Shown here piece by piece: positions 11,326-22,740 of a DNA stretch of 64,000 nucleotides. The DNA is from Glomus cerebriforme (lineage: Eukaryota > Glomeromycota > Glomeromycetes > Glomerales > Glomeraceae). The notes beneath the pieces are model-generated. The model was not told the DNA's origin. It worked only from the letters and a program-made list of their open reading frames with translations, and made no database searches. The translations under genes and the position numbers were made by a program. The stretch spans positions 514,263-578,262 of the forward strand of contig QKYT01000001.1 in assembly GCA_003550305.1 (NCBI GenBank), written 5' to 3'. How positions within the stretch are numbered: the first letter of the stretch is position 1; each line of letters starts with the position of its first letter.

Positions 11326-11697
11326 AATTTGAAATTATAAATATTTTATTTATTTGGTTTGATTTGCAATTAGAACAATATCAGGATGTATTTCTTTTAT
11401 TTTTAATTTGAAATATCAAATAAATTTATGTATAATTATTATGGGAATGATAACTGAAAAAAAAAAAATACTTAAAGATAAGGGATTTGTGTCAATTGTG
11501 ATAACGCGTCATTTAATGATGTTTGAAACCATAATAACCCATAATTATCTGATACAATACTTTTTTTTAACAGATAAATAAAAATAAAAAAATTACAAAC
11601 TAATAATAATTCCAATCAAGAAAAAAAAATGATAAAAAATAAGTCACTATTTGTATTACAATGAAACTAATTGGCTATAAAATTAAATATAATAGAT
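11326..11697. other. convergent 3' intergenic region
   Basis: A 372-bp AT-rich spacer between the 3' ends of the transporter (plus) and an F-box gene (minus). It should hold both polyadenylation regions; AATAAA-like words occur but none can be assigned with confidence. Confidence 0.5.
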
Positions 11698-13371
11698 TTA
11701 TCTTCTCCAATCTGCACCATACCATCCTTCTTCACCATTTTCCCAATCCCATTGTTCAATAGTACGATCCATGGTTGGTTCTTCAACCCATTCTTCACCC
11801 CAATATCTTAAATTCCAAAACGTAGGATATTTTCTATCTTCTTTATAAACATAATCAACTCTTTTAATAATTGAACGTGCCTTTCTCAATCCTTCATGAG
11901 TTATTTGTGAAGGGGATGCATAACTAACATTTAAATGCTGTAAACTTTCACCTAAACATTTAGTTATAACGGAAAGGTGACTATCACCTATTAAATATCC
12001 ATCTGGAATGTGCAAACTTTTTAGCTTAGCTTTACAATTCTCTAATCCTCTTGCAAGTTCTTGTGAAGTGAAATTGCATTCCGCATTAATTATTAAATGT
12101 TCTAAGGAAGGTGGAAGATGTTGAAAGAATTTTTTTAATAAATTATCAATACGAAGATTTGTTCCGAAAATTTCCAATCTCTCAAGATATCTACTGAAAC
12201 TTAATAATGTTAATAAATACGGTATATCAGACCATTGAACATCTAAAGCAAAATCTATAAGATTTGGACAATTTTTGGCGATCATATCAATCACTATATG
12301 AGGATAAAATACATCTTTAATTTCTATTGGTCCTAAATGTATTGTGGTTAATGTTGATCCTGCGTTTTTTATTAAAGTTGCTAAAATATCATCCCTAACA
12401 AAAGTTCTCTTAAAATTGATTTTCCTTAAACGAGTTAATGAACTAGAAACAAAAGGTTCCAAAACGTTTTCGAGGTTTGAACATTCTTCGAATGTTAACG
12501 TCTCTAATTTTTTCGATTCTGCCAAAGGTGCTAATGTGATACATTCTGTAAAGTCTACCATGAAGAATTCCACATGAACTAGAGAATGAATTTGACTTTC
12601 AAGCAACGCAGAAATAATGCGTTTTGGTGTGTTGCAAGTATGAACAACAAAATATTCAATAGATTTCTGTCCTTTAATAAGATCTATTAGATAGTCATAT
12701 TGTTTCTCAGGGACGGATCTATTTCCTGAAGGACCAACCCGACCTGGACTAACAAACAATGTTTTGATATTTTTGCAAACTTTAGCAGCTCCTGCGAAAA
12801 TATCTGTCTTCAAAAAATCTCCAACACATATAAATTGTCGAAGTTTAGATAAACAAATTTCAGAACCTCGATGTGAAAAGAAATTAAGAGGATTATTTGG
12901 GACCATAGTCATTTCACCAGTTTCTATTGATAACTTATGAAATGCGGGAGAATGACTCATAAAAGAACAAATTAGCAATTTAGATACCAAACCAATTCGA
13001 TCTCGATATCCTCCTTCTGGTTCATACCATTCAAACCATGCAGAAATCCCATTATACAAATCTAAATATGAAATTTGTCGTAAGAACGATGGATAATCAA
13101 ATGTCGGTGGTATTCTTTTATCAGTAATTTCCAAAATGTCTTTTTCATCTTCAGTAAGAACTTGTGGATCAAGACAATTTATATATGTTTGAATTAATTT
13201 AGAGGAAGGAGCTCTACGTGTTAGACGAAAAGGTTGGCTCCATAATAAAGATACTACAGTATCACACCAAAGTCTATTAACTAATAGACACGAACGTAAA
13301 GTATATTTATCTTCTTCAAAATTCTTGAAAATAAGATGTAAACAGTCTGCTGTTAATAAAGGTGGGGACAT
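11698..13371 (-). CDS. F-box/LRR-like protein, 557 aa
   Basis: A single uninterrupted frame. Residues 3-47 form an F-box: a hydrophobic start (LTADCLHLIFKNF), then LRSCLLVNRLWCDTVVSLLW, the layout seen in the large F-box families of Glomeromycotina. The rest is a leucine-rich, irregular repeat region with lines such as LTTIHLG, LIDFALDV, LERLEIFG and LEHLIINA spaced 25-30 residues apart, as in a degenerate LRR solenoid. F-box proteins bind Skp1 and bring a target to an SCF ubiquitin ligase; the LRR part would choose the target, which is unknown here. The C-terminus is unusually acidic and Trp-rich (WGEEWVEEP, WDWENGEEGWYGADW). No intron is visible. Two similar-sized F-box genes lie at 46067 and 49696. 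Confidence 0.92.
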   Translation of the reverse strand: MSPPLLTADCLHLIFKNFEEDKYTLRSCLLVNRLWCDTVVSLLWSQPFRLTRRAPSSKLIQTYINCLDPQVLTEDEKDILEITDKRIPPTFDYPSFLRQISYLDLYNGISAWFEWYEPEGGYRDRIGLVSKLLICSFMSHSPAFHKLSIETGEMTMVPNNPLNFFSHRGSEICLSKLRQFICVGDFLKTDIFAGAAKVCKNIKTLFVSPGRVGPSGNRSVPEKQYDYLIDLIKGQKSIEYFVVHTCNTPKRIISALLESQIHSLVHVEFFMVDFTECITLAPLAESKKLETLTFEECSNLENVLEPFVSSSLTRLRKINFKRTFVRDDILATLIKNAGSTLTTIHLGPIEIKDVFYPHIVIDMIAKNCPNLIDFALDVQWSDIPYLLTLLSFSRYLERLEIFGTNLRIDNLLKKFFQHLPPSLEHLIINAECNFTSQELARGLENCKAKLKSLHIPDGYLIGDSHLSVITKCLGESLQHLNVSYASPSQITHEGLRKARSIIKRVDYVYKEDRKYPTFWNLRYWGEEWVEEPTMDRTIEQWDWENGEEGWYGADWRR

Positions 13372-13971
13372 TTTTACTATAAAGAAATTTGAATTTTTTT
13401 AGGTGAATATTCAATTTCAATTTTTCTTTTTATGCGGGGTAATATATATATAATTATATGGGAAATTCAAAATATATTAGATATATTTATATTAATTAGT
13501 CTGGTATCAGATAGACTTAAAAAATTGGAAATGCATAATTTAGACCTTTTTTAATGATTTTTTTTCCCGAAAATTTCATTTCTCGTGACCATCGCGGCGA
13601 GTATTTAAAACAATTTCTTTTTTAATAAATTTTTTTTTTGGTGCAAAAAAAAAAGAATTTTTTTTTTTTAAATCCATTGTTTATCTACCGATTGTTCTTA
13701 TTGTCACAAACTATAATAACGGAAAAATTTTGATGCATGAAGTATTATAGTTCAAAAATAGGATTGAAAAAAGCCTTTGTCCTGGGATTTATTCTAAAGA
13801 TGGTTGGTTTATTAATGGTGATTCTGACCAAAAGTTATGCAATTTTATAACACAAAGATCCAGATCGATTAACGGCCGAATTTGAATTTTCGGCCGGAGT
13901 TAAGAGTTAAATAATTCGGGCCAATTTATGTAATGGCTCATCGATCACGTGCAACTGAGGAGAATCTTAGC
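13372..13971. other. upstream region of the F-box gene, with a GGCC-type inverted repeat
   Basis: AT-rich DNA holding the presumed promoter of the minus-strand F-box gene. It contains a perfect 8-bp inverted repeat CGGCCGAA...TTCGGCCG at 13873-13896, and TTCGGGCC nearby. Similar TCGGGCC/TTCGGCC words occur in the hairpin at 24147-24306 and near 60560, which suggests a relic of a shared repeat family. Confidence 0.5.
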
Positions 13972-15101
13972 GCACGTCTAAAATGTGTGACAGGTTACAT
14001 TAAATATATTATTTTTAGAGTACAACTGTAAATGTCAATTTGCTTGACTGTCATAAATTTGACTTCGAATTTTTTTGTGTAATGTTTATCAGAAAAAATT
14101 TTTTACACTTTTTAAAAAGTAATGTAAAGAAATAAAAAAATGTATTTTGCATACTTTTAAATATTATCATAAAGAATAAAATTATTAATATTTTTGCACA
14201 ATTTTATTAAATAAAAGTTGATTTGCATTTTTATTTACATGAAATTTATGAAATTTTATTATAAAATGCATCTTAGTATTATTATAAAAAAAATTATAAC
14301 TTCACAAATATTTAAACTAGTTCCATAAAAATCAATACAGTCATCCCCCTATATAATCACACCTCTTGGGACTGAAAAAAAAGGTGTGATTATAAAAAAC
14401 CTATATGATGTGACTATAGAGAAGGTTTTTTTAATAATATCATTAGTAACTTGGGCCAAGCATAAATGTGCTTATAAGGGGGGTGTGACTAAACAGGAGG
14501 TGCCTATAGAGGGGGATGACTGTATACATGAACTTTAATGTTCATAGAACAACATTACTTAAGCTTATTTCACTTATTTCTCTTAATCAAAGTGTTCAAA
14601 ATTCAAATTATAACTTGAAGTAAAAAGCAAAATACATCTTAGTATTATTAAAAAAAATCCATATAACTTCATGAAAATTTTAATCCAAATTAATATACAA
14701 GCATCCTCATACCTTATAAACAACTTTTCTAAAGCATTTTTCATCTGTTTAATATGACCAAATGCTAAAATTATGTTGTGAAATCTCTATAAAATGTGTT
14801 TATTATAAATTTACTTATGAAATATTTATAGCTTTATAATAATATTTTACATCTGAAATTCTACTGCTGGTAAAAAATATTTAACTTTATTAAATAATAA
14901 AAACTTTTAAAATACTAATATATATTTTTAAAATATAAAAAGGGAAAGAAAGAGTGAAAAGTTTTTTATTGCATTAAATGATTAATAAATAATTAATATG
15001 CTGATAATAAACCAATCAGATTTTCTTGTTTTGTCTTTGATGGTATAGTCAGGCAAATAATTTGACATTTTAGCATAACTTGTCACATATTTCAGATGTG
15101 C
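13972..15101. mobile_element. MULE-like non-autonomous element, left copy of a palindromic pair
   Basis: The outer end starts GCACGTCTAAAATGTGTGAC and the inner end, read inward from 15101, GCACATCTGAAATATGTGAC. These are the same two end types as the 219-bp MITE at 8265. Minus its nested 187-bp insertion (14338-14524) it is 943 bp long. It is the inverted twin of 15116-16059. No coding frame is visible. The immediate flank shares only TAGC with the far side of the pair, so a 9-bp duplication could not be shown. Confidence 0.85.
14338..14522. mobile_element. 185-bp MITE nested in the left palindrome arm, TA target
   Basis: The ends are inverted (CAGTCATCCCCCTAT at the left, ATAGAGGGGGATGACTG at the right) and TA flanks it at 14336-14337 and 14523-14524. 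The other palindrome arm has the uninterrupted site: its reverse complement reads AAATCAATATACATGAAC with a single TA. This gives a direct empty-site comparison. Internally there are repeated GGTGTGA and CTATAGAG words. The TA target suggests a Tc1/mariner-related or Stowaway-like MITE. Confidence 0.92.
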
Positions 15102-15115
15102 TAAAAGTTAAAATT
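15102..15115. other. 14-bp spacer at the palindrome centre
   Basis: The sequence TAAAAGTTAAAATT separates the two inverted element copies. It is the only unpaired part of the 2.1-kb palindrome apart from the nested MITE. Confidence 0.85.
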
Positions 15116-16059
15116 GCACGTCTGAAATGTGTGACAGGTTATGCTAAAATGTCAAATTATCGGCCTGACCATACCATCAAAGACAAACCAAGGAAATCTG
15201 ATTGATTTATCATCAGTATATTAATTATTTGTTGATCGTTTAACACAATAAAAAACTTTTTATTCTTTCTTCCCTTTTTTATGTTTTAAAAATATATATT
15301 AGTAAGTATTTTAAAAGTTTTTGTTATTTAATAAAGTTAAATATTTTTCACTAGTAGCAGAATTTTAGATGTAAAATATTATTATAAAACTATAAATATT
15401 TTATAAATAAATTTATAACAAATGCGTTTTATAGAGATTTCACAACATAATTTTAGCATTTGGTTATTAAACAGGTGAAAAATACTTTAGAAAAGTTGTT
15501 TATGAGATATAAGGATACTTGTATATTAATTTAAATTAAAATTTTCATGAAATTATATGGATTTTTTTTAATAATACTAAGATGTATTTTGCATTTTACT
15601 TCAAGTTATAATTTGAATTTTGAATACTTTGACTAAAAAAAACAAATGAAATAAGCTTAAGTAATATTGTTCTGTGATCATTGAAGTTCATGTATATTGA
15701 TTTTTATAGAATTAGTTTAAATATTTGTAAAGTTATAATTTTTTTGTAATAATACTAAGATATGTTTTATAATAAAATTTTATAAATTTTATGTAAATAA
15801 AAACGCAAATCAACTTTTATTTAATAAAATTATGCAAAAATATTAATAATTTTATTCTTTATGATAATATTTAAAAGTATGCAAAATACATTTTTTTATT
15901 CTTTACATCACTTTTTAAAAAGCGTAAAAATTTTTTCTAAGATAAACATTACATAAAAAAATTTGAAGTCAAATTTATGATAGTCAAACAAATTGACATT
16001 TACAGTTGTACTCTAAAAATAATATATTCAATGTAACCTGTCACACATTTTAGACGTGC
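15116..16059. mobile_element. MULE-like non-autonomous element, right copy of a palindromic pair
   Basis: 944 bp, starting GCACGTCTGAAATGTGTGAC at the centre and ending CACATTTTAGACGTGC. It is a reverse-complement copy of 13972-15101 along its whole length, differing by scattered substitutions and by lacking the nested MITE. No coding frame is visible. Confidence 0.85.
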
Positions 16060-16829
16060 TAGCTTTTATTCTATTTTCTCACATGATAGTGACGTGATCA
16101 CTAATTTATTTGTTTACCTTTTCTTTAAATTTTTAAAATATTTTTTATTTGAATATTTTTTTTTTAATAAACGTGTTTTTTTATTTTTAGAAACTTTACA
16201 GAAAAATTTTAATACTTTGAAAATACTTTTACTAAACTAAGTAAAATTGGTTGAAAGATATAATTAAGCAAACACATTTTTAAAGACTAAGTAAAGTTGT
16301 TTAATAAGTATAAAATTATTCATATATTAATTTTCATTAAGCTAGCTTAAATATTTATGAAGTTATACTCATTTTTATTATATTTTTATGCAGGCACTTT
16401 GTAGCATAATTTAAGCACTTTGGTCAAATAAAACTAGTTTTTATCAAATAAACAAAGTTGTTTAATGGATATGAAAATATTTAGATATTAATTTTATCAT
16501 TTTTTGTAATGAAATTTATTATGTACATATATGTTTTTTTTATTTTATAGCATAATTTCTAATAGTTTAAACTGACTTTTATTAAATAAGTGGAGTTGTT
16601 CAATAGGTATAAAAATACTTAGATATATTAAGTAATATGAATATTAATATTTTATGTGAATGAATAAAAATATTTTTATTTTTAAAAGTTATCTTAAAAA
16701 TTTTTGTATTTGTTTATTAAAATTTAATAAAATACATATAAATAATTTTGTTTCAATTTGAAAAATTTGAATTTTTTTTTTGTTATATAATAATTTTAGA
16801 CATACATAAAATACAGTACAAAGCTAACT
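16060..16829. other. AT-rich stretch without genes
   Basis: A/T-rich sequence with loosely repeated phrases (AAAGTTGTTTAATAGGTATAAAAAT-like lines at about 16280, 16450 and 16590), possibly an eroded tandem repeat. No gene is visible. Confidence 0.45.
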
Positions 16830-18170
16830 ACATAAAAAATTGCCAAAGAGTTTAGTCTTTATCTCATTGTAAGAGATAAATGCTATATTTTTATATTTCT
16901 TAACTAACTGAGTATGATTAGGTGAACCAGGATTTTTTCACATGTAGACAATGTAGAAGTCTGATTCAATTGGTAAACCATTTTTGAGAACTTCAAATTT
17001 GCCATTTGAGTGCATAATTGTATACTAACCATCAAACACTGCATCCAGATATATTTTTATTTGATTTCTTATATCATTACCATCCTTATAATAGCATTCA
17101 AAGGCTTTCAAAATATTTGCAGATCCTTGGTTATGTTTGTTGAAAGAGCTAACAGATACTTGGATAAATGTATATCTGATTATGAAATCAAACCAAGGAT
17201 AGCATTCGTAATTATGAACTAAGAACTTTAAATGTTGTGAATTAGAAGCAAATTGGTCCTTATCAAGAATGATGAAATGCTTGAATTGTATATGTACATC
17301 TGTTATAATCTTTCTGGTCAGGTCCGTCACCTTGAATAAGATGTCACAATGTTTTAACATCTATTGGAAAAGTATTTCCTTGAAATTATTTGGATTAAGT
17401 TGTCTACTACTAAGAGACATCATACTCACATCTATGAGTAATGGGAAATCCTGGTACACGTCTAAGAGAGCATCCAATACAATCAGACACAGCAGTTTAA
17501 ATATCTTGAAATTATATTTATCTTTGAAACAATACACTAACCCAATATCTAGAAACTTCCAGTTAAAATTTACATTCTTTTCAACGTATGATAATTTTAA
17601 AAATATAGCTGAAAGGTTTTTACGGTAATCCCTTTTTTTACCGATATCAAGTGTTTTGAAATGATTTCTTGCAATGTTTAGAAGTTCATTATGTTAGTTT
17701 CATGGAAATGTCTTAAAAGTTCATCAATTTTGTTATTGGTAAGATAGTTGCTGCTCATATGTTTTATATGTTTATCAAGATAAATAAGCTCATGTGGAAT
17801 CCCAAAATAGGGTGAAATTTCAACAGACTATCAAAAATATCTTCTGGCAATAGCCCAACAAATTCGATCTAATCATTCATACCATTTATTAGGTATCTCT
17901 TTTCAAATTTCACATGTGCCGTACCAGTCAAGACCATATGAGTTCCTAAACTATCCTCATCCCAATATATAAGTTTCATTAAGGGTTTCAATGAAGAGGT
18001 GCAGGAGTAGTTTCATAGCTAAATAGTACTCTGTGTTCATTAACTACTATGAGTATTTTGTGATTTTTTTGCTGAAGCATATTTCACATAGCTTTAGCGA
18101 AAGGTATTACAGAAATATATTTCAGTATAGGTAGGTTTTGGCACCCAAGTTTAGTTGAAATACTTACATA
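16830..18170 (-). pseudogene. Crinkler-like (CRN) effector gene remnant
   Basis: The minus strand carries stretches that recall the C-terminal half of Crinkler-type proteins known from oomycetes and Glomeromycotina: a segment with GTAHVKFEKRYLINGM (about 17870-17920), then a nuclease-like tail with YTFIQVSVSSF and NQIKIYLDAVF (about 17030-17180) and a short conserved end (about 16830-17000). The frame is broken several times by stops and shifts, so it cannot encode a full protein. The family call rests on remembered pattern, not on a search. It sits directly downstream of a hAT transposase remnant on the same strand. The longest intact stretch is 17025-17360. Confidence 0.42.
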
Positions 18171-18229
18171 ACATTAATAATGCCAAATATCATTATCAAA
18201 TTGTTTATAAGTATCATAATTAAAAATAT

Positions 18230-20040
18230 ACTTTGCTAGCCAAAAATTATCAAATTCATAAAGCATATATTTTGGCTCTTTTTCAGATTATATATGATAG
18301 TAATATATTAACTATTTTCCAAATTCTGGATAATTAATACTAGAATTTGCATTATTAAATTGATTCATCTAATATTTAGGATATAGTAAATAAGATAACA
18401 TAAGAATAGGTATTCCCAATTTTTTTAACACTTTTTCAATCAAAGAATAAATTGTGTAGTAAGTTCTTCATCTGAATAATTCAACTAAAATTAAACTAAA
18501 TAATTCATACTATGTATTATCTGAAATAAATGTGTCTTATTACATTGTAATACATTAAGTATTTTGCAATATAGTTCAAGAATTTTATTAATAAGAATAA
18601 TAAGAATGATTTGATTCCAAAATAATATGAAATCAATAATTTCAAATATCTCATATAGTAAAGTTTAAGGTTCTTCTTGGTAATGTTAAGATTCAATAAT
18701 TAGTGGTTTGAAATTAATGGTTAGTATCTAATAAAAAAAATAATAAAAATTAAAAATTATTTTACAAATATGAATTAATTAAATAAACTTACTTGTAATA
18801 CTTGTTGCATTTTTAAGAGACTTGTACATATATAATAAAGACTATTCCATCTTGTTTTTCCAAAAATAGCTATTGCAATACATTTTCTATAAGTTTCATA
18901 TTACTAATCCCATAATTTTACAATAAAAAATTTGTGATTTGAATTTTTAAAATAAGTAGCAAGTCAAATGGTATGATCAATAGTAATTTTAAATTCTGTA
19001 CACTCTTTAAAGATTTTTTCAACACATAGATTAATTTGATATGTAAAACATGGCAAAAATACTATTGATTTGTGAGAAATTCTTAATCTATATCTTTATT
19101 TAAAAAAATAAAAATAAAATTTTAATTATAATTTATAAAAAATTAAATAAATCAATTAAGATAATATTTACCTAGCTGCTGTATATGCTGATGCACTATC
19201 AGTAACTATTGCATAAACAGTAATATCTTTGCTTTTTAATTTATGAAATATTAATTCAACTTTATTTATTACTGTCATATAATTTTCACATTCAGAACTA
19301 ATATCAACTGCTTTTCAAACATAAGATTTTTCTTCTGATACCAATAAAATTATTCTTAACAATTGTTCATTCTTTACATTGATCCACCTATCATAAGTTA
19401 AAGTTACTCCAACTGGATCTTCTTTAAGCATAGATTCTATAACCTTATCTGATTCAATTATAACTCATTTTAATATTTCACCTTTAAGAACATACTGATC
19501 AAATAATTTAAAAAATGGATTTAAAAATTCAAAAAATTCTTTTGCTTCAAATTTATTAGTTCAAGATAATGCCCATCCATATGAAACTGAAAGCTGAAGA
19601 AGTAATATTTAAAATTTTTGTAAATTTTCTTTAGATAAAGATCGAACTATATAGTTATTTATAGATCTATAATATAAAGAATGATTAATTATTTTATGAG
19701 AAGAGACTGATAGTAAAGAAAATTGAGATTTTAAAACTAAAAAAGAATTAAATAAAATTAATATATATTTATTATAAATAAAATTATTAAAATTTAAATA
19801 CTTACATTTTTTTTTTAAGCAATTAAATTTGAAATATTAGGTTGTAAAGTCCAAATTTTATTTTTGCATTTTTTCATCTGTTTTATTAAGAAAATTTGGA
19901 CATTTCTTAAGATGTTAAATAATCTGATCTTTTTTATTTGAAAACTATATTTTGTGTTCTTTCTCCTCTCCTAACTCTTTTATATAAGATTTACAAAAAA
20001 TTTGGTGATTACTTTTATTAATTTTAACATCAGTTCTGAA
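18230..20040 (-). pseudogene. hAT-superfamily transposase remnant
   Basis: Reading the minus strand from about 20030 down, a BED-finger-like start (SNHQIFCKSYIKEL followed by a later HLKKCPNF) is followed by a DUF659/hAT-like core: KFEAKEFFEFLNPFFKLF (about 19530), a GVTLTYDRW line (about 19400), TVYAIVTDSASAYTAA (about 19190), a LPCFTYQINLCVEKIFKE line (about 19020-19070) and a TRWNSLYYMYKSL line (about 18820). An intron seems to separate the last two groups near 19090-19170. TGA or TAA stops interrupt every block. The order and spacing are those of hAT transposases, so the family is fairly sure; the ends and TIRs of the element are not recognised. Confidence 0.7.
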
Positions 20041-20778
20041 CTTCTAATAATATATTAATTTAATAAAACAGGAAATAGCATATTTAAATTTTTTAAAAAA
20101 TTTTTTTGTGGCTTAGAATTAGACATTTTGAACATATAATTTTATCCCAGACTATTTTTAGAAATATTTGGATGTACAGTATTTGTATAACAATTACTAA
20201 TTGAGACATTTTTTGGGATATAAACAATGGACAGTAAATACAAACATAGTTGTTCAAGCAAAATCTGTGGATAGTGTCTATATACAATATTGCATTTAGA
20301 TCTTTTTAATAGAATATTAGTGATTTATCCAGTAGTCATTTACTTATAAGAAATAATCACATTATTATTTTATAGGTTAAATATATTTATTTTATTGATT
20401 AGTTTAGTGGTATTTCTAAAGCACTATACAAAAGTACTATCTAAGTGCTACTTTACAAAGGTAAGAGAAGAGGTATATTTATATTTATTGGCATAATACA
20501 AATTATTATAGTATTTTTATAGTATTTTTTCTACTATAAAAAATATTATTTCTGAATTTCTTAAATTACAGATTATTTTTTAACTAATTATCTTCATATA
20601 ACTTATAAGTCTTGTGATTCTTACATAATCTTTACATTATTACTATTTTTTTTAGTTATATAATCCTTAATTATGTAACTATTAACTATCTCCTTAATAA
20701 CTAATAAATAATTATATAATTAAATAATATATATATCTTTACTTTATGCTAAATTATAAATATTATAAATCATTTTGC
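20041..20778. other. AT-rich stretch without genes
   Basis: Low-complexity A/T sequence. Short frames on either strand lack any recognisable domain. Confidence 0.5.
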
Positions 20779-20780
20779 TA

Positions 20781-20985
20781 AGGAGAAGACCAGAAATGAC
20801 ATCATTTATTTTTTGAGATTTTGAGACTCCTCCTTCTCTCTTATTATTATCTATTTTAGAAAATTTAAAATTATAATATAATTTTGGTCAGAATTAAATA
20901 TATTATTAATTACTAAAAATGGAAGGTCATTTTGGTCTGATCCCCTCTCTTTTCTTAGAAAATGATATCATTTCTGACTCTTCCC
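20781..20985. mobile_element. ~205-bp TA-flanked MITE candidate
   Basis: Inverted ends: AGGAGAAGACCAGAAATGAC at the left and, read inward, GGGAAGAGTCAGAAATGATA at the right, both continuing ATCATTT. TA flanks both sides (20779-20780 and 20986-20987). The ends differ by one indel and a few substitutions. No coding capacity. A TA-target MITE is the simplest reading. Confidence 0.65.
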
Positions 20986-21089
20986 TAATTACTAATACTA
21001 TAATATGTCTATCTAAAAAGAAAATTTATACCACAGTATAATAAAATTTTCAAATTTTTTTTAAAAGTATATGACAGAATTTTTAATAG

Positions 21090-21610
21090 TATATTTAGAG
21101 GCCCTATGCTCCTATCCCAATAAGCAGTGATGTGCATTTTATGCTTCCAATAGTAAAAAACTTGATTGGAAACTTCCAATCCAAATGATTTTATTAGAAA
21201 ATTATGCTTCCAAGTCTTCCAAAGGTACTTCCAATAGTGATTCCAATCTTCCAAGTGCACATCACTGCCAATAAGCCAAAATCCTAAAACTTGAAATCCC
21301 AATAAGTACAAAATTCTAAAACTTAAAATTCAAACAAGTCAAAATTTTGATAGGTATAAAATTCTAAAATTAATTCATATTAAACTTTAATGCCATCCAG
21401 AATTAAGTTTTAAGACTTTTTTCAGAAGTTTAATAAATTACAAATTATAATTCCAAGCAGCATTAAAGTTTAATACAGACTAATTTTTTAGGATTTTGTA
21501 CTTGTCAGAATTTTGAACCTATTGGGATTTTAGATTTCAAGATTTTAAGTTTTAGAATTTTGCCTGTTAGAATTTTAAGTTTCAGAATTTTATACTATAC
21601 CCTTTATTCT
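21090..21610. repeat. foldback region with ~30-bp internal repeats, hosting a hAT MITE
   Basis: Left-arm lines such as CCCAATAAG...AAAATTCTAAAACTT are mirrored as AAGTTTTAGAATTTT...CCTATTGGG on the right (21490-21590). A perfect 15-bp inverted pair, ATTAAACTTTAATGC at 21379-21393 and GCATTAAAGTTTAAT at 21460-21474, sits at the inner end. The repeated unit is about 30 bp. The hAT MITE 21125-21267 is inserted in the left arm. Outer limits are approximate. Confidence 0.6.
21125..21267. mobile_element. 143-bp hAT MITE with perfect 8-bp target duplication
   Basis: Ends CAGTGATGTGCA...TGCACATCACTG are a perfect 12-bp inverted repeat, and CCAATAAG flanks it on both sides (21117-21124 and 21268-21275). 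An 8-bp duplication with CAGTG-type ends is diagnostic of the hAT superfamily. The interior is made mostly of CTTCCAA/TTGGAAG words in both orientations and would form a hairpin. It interrupts the foldback repeat around it. Confidence 0.93.
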
Positions 21611-21614
21611 TTAA

Positions 21615-22279
21615 ATTACATATAAACTAAATGAATTTGTATATTTTAAATTATATTTATGATATTTTAAAATAATTTGAATGGTATTTATAAGTAATAT
21701 TCCAAGTTAAAATAATATATAAGAAAAAAAATAAAAAATTATAATTTAAAATATTAATTCAATATTTTATATATATTTTTTTTGGTAATCAAAGAATATA
21801 AAGATTAGGATTGTAAATTCAATATAATTACAAGACAAAAATAGTGGATTGTAAAGTTAATATATTTTTTTTAATGATTAGCACTAGCATCCAGTCTATA
21901 AATTTATCAATATTTTGTACTAGTTTGAAGACCTTAAAGATTGAGGAAAATTTAGGTGGATTGGATGAAGGGTATTTATCTTGAAAAGAAGATTTGGAAG
22001 GACTGGTAAAAGAATTTTTTTTGGTATCTGGTACTAGAATATGAAAAAAATTCAAAGCATTTCTTATCTAAGGAGATTTGACAACACAACCTCACTCTAA
22101 AAGCCTATATAGCGTAAATATGGCAAGTTGAGCATTTTTACTTTTAGTATAAGGACTTATCTTTGTATAGCTAATTTTATTGTTGTATTTATAAATCTGT
22201 AAAATAATCTCAAGTATTTATAATAAAGCATCTGCTTAGTCAACTTATCTTCAAAAAATATATATATATATATATATAT
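21615..22279. other. AT-rich stretch with a TA microsatellite
   Basis: No gene is visible. A (TA)n run occupies about 22258-22281. A 75-codon minus frame at 21828-22055 has no recognisable feature. Confidence 0.5.
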
Positions 22280-22740
22280 ATTTTAGCAATTAAAAAGAGA
22301 AAAAATAATAAAAAATAAATATAAATTGCAAATTTGATACTTTATATCTCAATTTAATAAATAAAAAGAAAATAAAACATATATCTTATTTTAGGTAATC
22401 AAAAGAAAAATAAATGAATTGCAAATCTTTCTTATTTTAATAATCAAATAAGTCATAAATGATAGAATTGCAAATATGGTATATTATTAGCAATTAAAAG
22501 AATAATATATAATAAAATTGCAAATTCAGCATTTCATATCTTATTAATAATCAAAAGAGAAAATAAATATGTTTTATCTTGAACAATTAAAAGAAAAATA
22601 AATATTAATTGCAAATTTGGCATTTCATTATCCAGTAATCAAAAAATAATAAATAGATTACAATATGTTTAGCAAGTAAATAGATTGCAAATTTGGTACT
22701 TTATATTTTATACTGGAATAGTTATAGTAATGCATATTGT
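22280..22740 (+). repeat. degenerate ~60-bp tandem repeat, family shared with 4230-4530
   Basis: Six or more blocks repeat the order ATTGCAAATTTGGTA, TTTATATCTTATT, AGTAATCAAAAGA, AAATAAAT with small indels. The match to 4230-4530 shows a dispersed satellite-like family. Confidence 0.6.

Noticed and set aside
17010..17628. Plus-strand open frames overlapping the Crinkler-like relic
   Set aside because: They are antisense to the family-like minus-strand blocks, lack any domain and look like shadows.
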